Source: Pleurotus djamor
Taxonomy: Eukaryota; Basidiomycota; Agaricomycetes; Agaricales; Pleurotaceae
Assembly (NCBI GenBank): GCA_029747585.1
Contig: JAPEVF010000029.1
Coordinates: forward strand, 107,930 to 171,929
Reading direction: 5' to 3'
Length of the DNA: 64,000 nt
Below, piece by piece: positions 60,007-64,000 of the stretch. The position numbers and the translations under genes were made by a program. The notes below the pieces were generated by a model. That model worked only from the letters and a program-made list of their open reading frames with translations. It was not told where the DNA came from and did no database searches. How positions within the stretch are numbered: the stretch's first letter is position 1; each line of letters starts with the position of its first letter.

Positions 60007-61458
60007 AAAGCATATCAAAGCTAAAAAGGGGGTGAAAGCTATGGGAGAAAGGTTATATGTATAACTACTCAGATGAAAGCAGCTGAAAGCGGGTGAAAGC
60101 AAGTATTATGTAACATCCATAAATGAAAGCTTATGAAAGATTCTAAAGATAAACATGTACATGAAAGCTGCGAAAGCTGTGAAAGCTACATTAAGCTGTA
60201 AAAAGCTATATAAAGCAAGAAACATCATACATATTTAGGAAATCGCCAATACTTACATATTCTGATAGATCTTGCTTCTTTCAATATACGGTCAAAATTG
60301 AATATTATTATTTGAAGCTAACTAGCTTGACACGTATAAGAGAAAAGTATACGGAATGGTAAGGGGCATACGATAAGGCTAGCAATGGTGTAACAGCATC
60401 TTGCGGTATATCTGTAGAAAGGTTTAAGCTGGGTTCAGACTACGAAGTATGAATACCACCTACAGCCTTTTCTTCCTGGGCATCACTGTGCGACTCCAAA
60501 GCAAGGATGTTGATTGAAATATGCTCCATTCAAATGTAGACACAATCAGTAAACGTGATTGAGAAAACATTAATGAGAGCTTACCGCTCGCCCATAACAC
60601 CGCCCACACACCTCTACAACACCAGTCAGTCCAATGGTTCTAAGGTGAAAGCCGGGAAAGAGAGGCTAAAACGTTGAAGGGAAAAGGCTGCACAAATCTG
60701 CTGCCTCAGGTTAAGGTTGGAGGTCACATACTAGGAAGGGTAAAGAGGAAGGAAGACGTGCAAGAGAGTGATGTGGTGGACTTGAACGATTTCAAATTAG
60801 AGAAAGTGGGCGGAGCTTGAATAGGCAAGGCTGTGCATATCCCCAGATAGTCAGAATGAGGACTTACCTGCCAGTCCCCACCTGGCTATCCGGGGATATT
60901 TCCTAATAGTCCCCATTTGGCAGTCTATCCCCTTTGGATGGTTTACATGATTTTGACTTAACAGTCAGAGTGGGGACTGACCCTCAGTCGGCACCACAGC
61001 TGTCCACTCCACTATCCCCTCACATTCTAACATGTTTTAATTCCTTCATATTTGTTTGTTATATTCTATTGGGCTGTGTCGTATAAAGCTCCTGCAATCA
61101 ATTGTGCTTGACTTATATTTGAAAGATAATGAAAGATGATGAAAGCTAATGAAAGCTTGATCTGGATATAACACTATGTAGATAATAAGCTGAAAGCTAT
61201 TGAAAGATAAATTGAAACTGGATGCTGCTCATGCAAGATGCTGAAAGCCAGTGAAAGCTAAATGTAAGGATTATACTGCTTACACAATTAACTCAAAGCA
61301 GTTGAAAGCTAAAAAAGACACACTATTGCTGATTCAAAAACATGAAAGCTACTGAAAGCTAGTGAATGCCACTGAGAGTGAGTTTAATGCTTTGGCTTAA
61401 ACATCTGTCTCTGTTCAAAACTTTGATAAGCTTTTACCCAAAAATGTTTTTCCTGATG
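60007..61458. mobile_element. Non-autonomous element copy 2 (longer, left end missing)
   Basis: 1.45 kb. The left 137 bp (60007-60143) and right 550 bp (60909-61458) match copy 1; between them 765 bp (60144-60908) is unique in this window. The right terminal repeat (GTTTTTCCTGATG, 61446-61458) is present. The left CATCAGGAAAAAC end and the next 22 bp found in copy 1 are missing, so this copy is 5'-truncated or inserted differently. TGAAAGC motifs continue into the unique part (60,150-60,215). A 13-bp near-perfect inverted repeat (60838-60850 / 60886-60898, TATCCCCAGATAG) lies just left of the junction at 60,909. No protein-coding capacity is seen. Confidence 0.7.
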
Positions 61459-62299
61459 TCCTACTTCTATTCCATGGCGGCACTTGTCATCTAGAGTAAG
61501 TGCTGGAAGGTCTTGAATTCATTTCATTTCTTCCCACTACTCGCGGTTCGGTGCGTTCAGAATCAGAAGCCGATCGCGTTAATTTCCAGAGCACTCGGTG
61601 GGGGAGACGGAAGCGACGAAGCGAGCCGAAACAGACGGGGAGAGCGGCAGGGAGAACCCTGAGTCAAGCTAAGAAAACGACGTGTAAGAGGAGGTATATC
61701 CATTGGATCTCGTTGACCTCACTGAGAGAAACAGCGACGACGGTTGTTGTGGTCTAGAGTTGGTCGAGATGAAATCCCAGCTGCAGGGGCCTCTGTGCGT
61801 GTACTCCCTTCTCCATGACTTAATTCTAGGCTCGGACACTGAGAAACTCATTACAGGCTTCAAAATTGATCCCGCGCAGCGACATATCTACTAGTACACG
61901 AGCGGCAGATTACTCTATACATCCACTCTCTCCTGAACATTGACCGTTGAGCATGGAACCCCTCTCCTAAGCCAAACAGGACGGTTGAACAAATAGCAAA
62001 AGCTCGCAAAGGAGTCCGTCCACTCCATGCAACCTCGTTGGAAAATGTTGTCCTTTGTCGGCTTTTTTTCTCCTACGTAGGCTACCGAGAACGCGAACGC
62101 ACAACACAATGGTTATACAATCATTACCTTGTGGCTTACAGTGTATTGAAGCTGAGTGACGAAGGTCATAACGCTGGGTTCGTTTGGAAAGAACGCGAAA
62201 CAGGAAGCTCGAACAAATGGCAAAAAACCGGCGAGAAAGCCTGTTCTATCAATGAGCTCATCGGTGGTGATCTCGGTACTGTACGGTTTTTTGTGATTT
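61459..62299. other. Intergenic, no gene seen
   Basis: Unique-looking DNA right of the element. Short open stretches (61500-61757 and 62038-62340, +) have no family resemblance, and no splice pattern joins them. Confidence 0.4.
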
Positions 62300-63600
62300 C
62301 GTATCCTGACCATTTAACGTTTAACACGGACGTACTCTAGATCATCGGACGTTCAACGTCAACCGTAGACCCTTCGAGAGCCCAGAATCGACCCACAACA
62401 TTTACAATCCTCGAATAAGAGTCAAGTACGCTGTCACACGAAGTCCAACTCCTGCGCCCTTGTCCGAGCTTCTCAACGCCTCCAGGCCGAGTGAGTAAAT
62501 CACAAACCTCACCGCCCCGTCTCGATACAGCCCCGAACCACCTTGTGAACTTGAGTATGCGGTCGCCGATTTTTGCTTTGTTTTTCTGGCGGTACAATGA
62601 TTCATGGCAGGAATCATCGCGGCATGCTCACTTCTCTAAATCTTTTCCCCCCTTCTTAAAATCCAATCCCACAAATCACCCGATCATCCCCGCCCTCCCA
62701 AATTCACGTCAACCAATCGACCTCGCAGCCGCGGAAGTCACTGGTAAGCCGTAAACGTTAAACGTTCGAACGACCTGTATATCGAGACTCAACGTTCAAC
62801 TCCAAGACGGACCGAAGAGGGTAATCTACTCTAGAGCAGAGTAGAGCAACCGACAATCCACTAGAACCCGTTACCACATAACAGCACCGGACATGCTCGT
62901 AAACGCCCGTTCCTCTTTAGAGTACACTACAACTCGGACTATGTCACATGGGATATCATTTTCAGTAGGTAAGTTACTCTACCCTGTATACATCTTACGC
63001 GTCATGGAGTCGTGCCGCCGCGAAGGCTCGAAGCGTGTTCTGTTCGTATTCATTCAAACGTTCAACCGTTCCTCTTCAACCCATCCAAACTGCGCAAATC
63101 ATCCGACCGCTCAAGCCATCTAAGACGGTTAACCGTTCAACCCTTTCAAACCGTCGAAGCTGTTAAACCGTTCAACCCGATCAACTGTTCAACCGTTTGT
63201 TCGTTTAACGATGTCAACGGTCAACATGGCAATGGTAACAGTCGCTGGTGTCAGTCAATTTTCCACGCTCACTCAGCGACACTACGACGCTACATCCTAC
63301 CTTACTCCCCTTCGTACGCCTGTAGGATGACCGACACCCTAGAGCACGATTCGCTCGCGCCAAGAAGAGTATACCAGGATTCCACGCACAATTTTGGTAG
63401 GTGCATAGGTGAGTATTCGTCCGAGGTAGCGTAAGGAAGGCCTGACACGAGCTCATATCCAACCGTACTCAATACTTTCAACAATTCCCCCTTCCACCAT
63501 TCAATCTCACCGTCCACCAGTTGACCCAATCACCCATTGTACCAATTCGAACGAGCTCAACCTCTCACACGCCCAACCGTTCAACCGTTCAGCCGAGTGG
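62300..63600. repeat. Dispersed CGTTCAAC / ACCGTTCAAC motif region
   Basis: The octamer CGTTCAAC and close variants (CGTTTAAC, CGTTAAAC, CTGTTCAAC) recur at least ten times, for example near 62,310, 62,349, 62,758-62,768, 62,796, 63,057, 63,063, 63,133, 63,170, 63,187 and 63,583-63,592. Some copies are adjacent (CGTTCAACCGTTC). They are irregularly spaced and mostly in one orientation, inside otherwise non-coding DNA. Confidence 0.5.
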
Positions 63601-63878
63601 TCCGTTCATAAAGACACTGCATCTCTTCTCCGTTCTTTCATCTCAGATTCTCAGTTCTACCCGTTAGTACTCTGCTCGCTCTCCTCTGCTCTATGTTTAC
63701 TGGTTCTCATCGTTTCTAATGACGTTCCATGGTATCCTTTGTATCATCCCCATGATCCCCATCCCCCTCTTCCTTCCCATTCCGTTCCCTGCATCGTTCA
63801 CATCCTTCCAACGCATTGTTCGCATCGTTCCTAACCGCCCACATGCAACCATTTNCGTTCCCTCCATTTATATTTCCT

Positions 63879-63920
63879 TTCTCATTCTCATTCTCATTCT
63901 CATTCTCATTCTCATTCTCA
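63879..63920. repeat. (CATTCT)n microsatellite
   Basis: About six and a half uninterrupted copies of the hexamer CATTCT. It lies in C/T-rich non-coding DNA at the window's end. Confidence 0.85.
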
Positions 63921-64000
63921 CCGTCCCACTCCACNGAATCACGCACACGCACACCCAAGCTCCAACACCCCGACGGCGACACCCGACACCCAACACCCAA

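Noticed and set aside
63720..64000. Repeat-containing minus-strand open frame at the window end
   Set aside because: Its acidic Glu/Asn repeat is simply the translated CATTCT microsatellite.
63600..64000. Possible telomere at the right end
   Set aside because: C-rich triplets are present, but there is no TTAGGG/CCCTAA array.

Overview
The window comes from a nuclear chromosome of a filamentous basidiomycete, most likely an Agaricomycete. Genes are split by many short introns (about 45-80 bp, GT..AG) and sit close together on both strands. The gene content fits this: a trifunctional tryptophan gene (glutamine amidotransferase, IGPS, PRAI), a SPA2 polarisome scaffold, DUF6699 and F-box proteins, a Zn2Cys6 regulator, and meiotic HOP2. 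There is no operon logic. Several neighbours are divergent pairs sharing 100-350 bp promoters: SPP2/ISA2, HOP2/LEU5-like, IFA38/decarboxylase, PEX1/F-box gene, steryl esterase/epoxide hydrolase. Scattered single Ns, concentrated at about 30.4-41.7 kb, are unresolved base calls. They blur some reading frames.

Layout. 0-8.2 kb: a proline-rich coiled-coil protein, a small secreted probably GPI-anchored protein, the splicing factor SPP2, the Fe-S assembly protein ISA2, one unresolved minus-strand gene and a DUF6699 protein. 9-19 kb: the RHO2 GTPase, the complex III assembly chaperone CBP3, meiotic HOP2, a LEU5-type mitochondrial carrier and a Zn2Cys6 transcription factor. 20-31.4 kb: a long ankyrin-repeat protein, a secreted thaumatin-like/ricin-B lectin, an F-box protein and the polarity scaffold SPA2. 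31.7-41.4 kb: 3-ketoacyl-CoA reductase (IFA38), an aromatic-amino-acid decarboxylase, the peroxisomal AAA ATPase PEX1 and an F-box-like protein. 41.8-54.1 kb: TRP1, the cell-integrity MAP kinase SLT2, a four-helix membrane protein, glucosamine-6-phosphate deaminase, a type II membrane protein, an IMPACT-family protein and a steryl-ester lipase. RHO2, SLT2 and SPA2 belong to fungal cell-wall integrity and polarity signalling.

From 54.3 kb to the end the window becomes repeat-rich and degenerate. An epoxide hydrolase gene is cut off in mid-fold, exactly where a minus-strand tyrosine-recombinase fragment begins. A multi-exon gene of unknown function follows. It runs straight into the terminal inverted repeat of a non-autonomous element filled with TGAAAGC motifs, nearly all spaced 10 bp apart. 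A second, longer copy of this element lies 2.5 kb downstream. It cuts an orphan transcription unit that has a TATA box, a CT-tract and an intron-rich leader. The last 2.5 kb has no convincing gene but carries a dispersed CGTTCAAC motif and a hexamer microsatellite.

The least explained features are the TGAAAGC element pair and the orphan leader. All splice models were made by hand from frame continuity and splice signals. Family names rest on motif recognition, not on a search.
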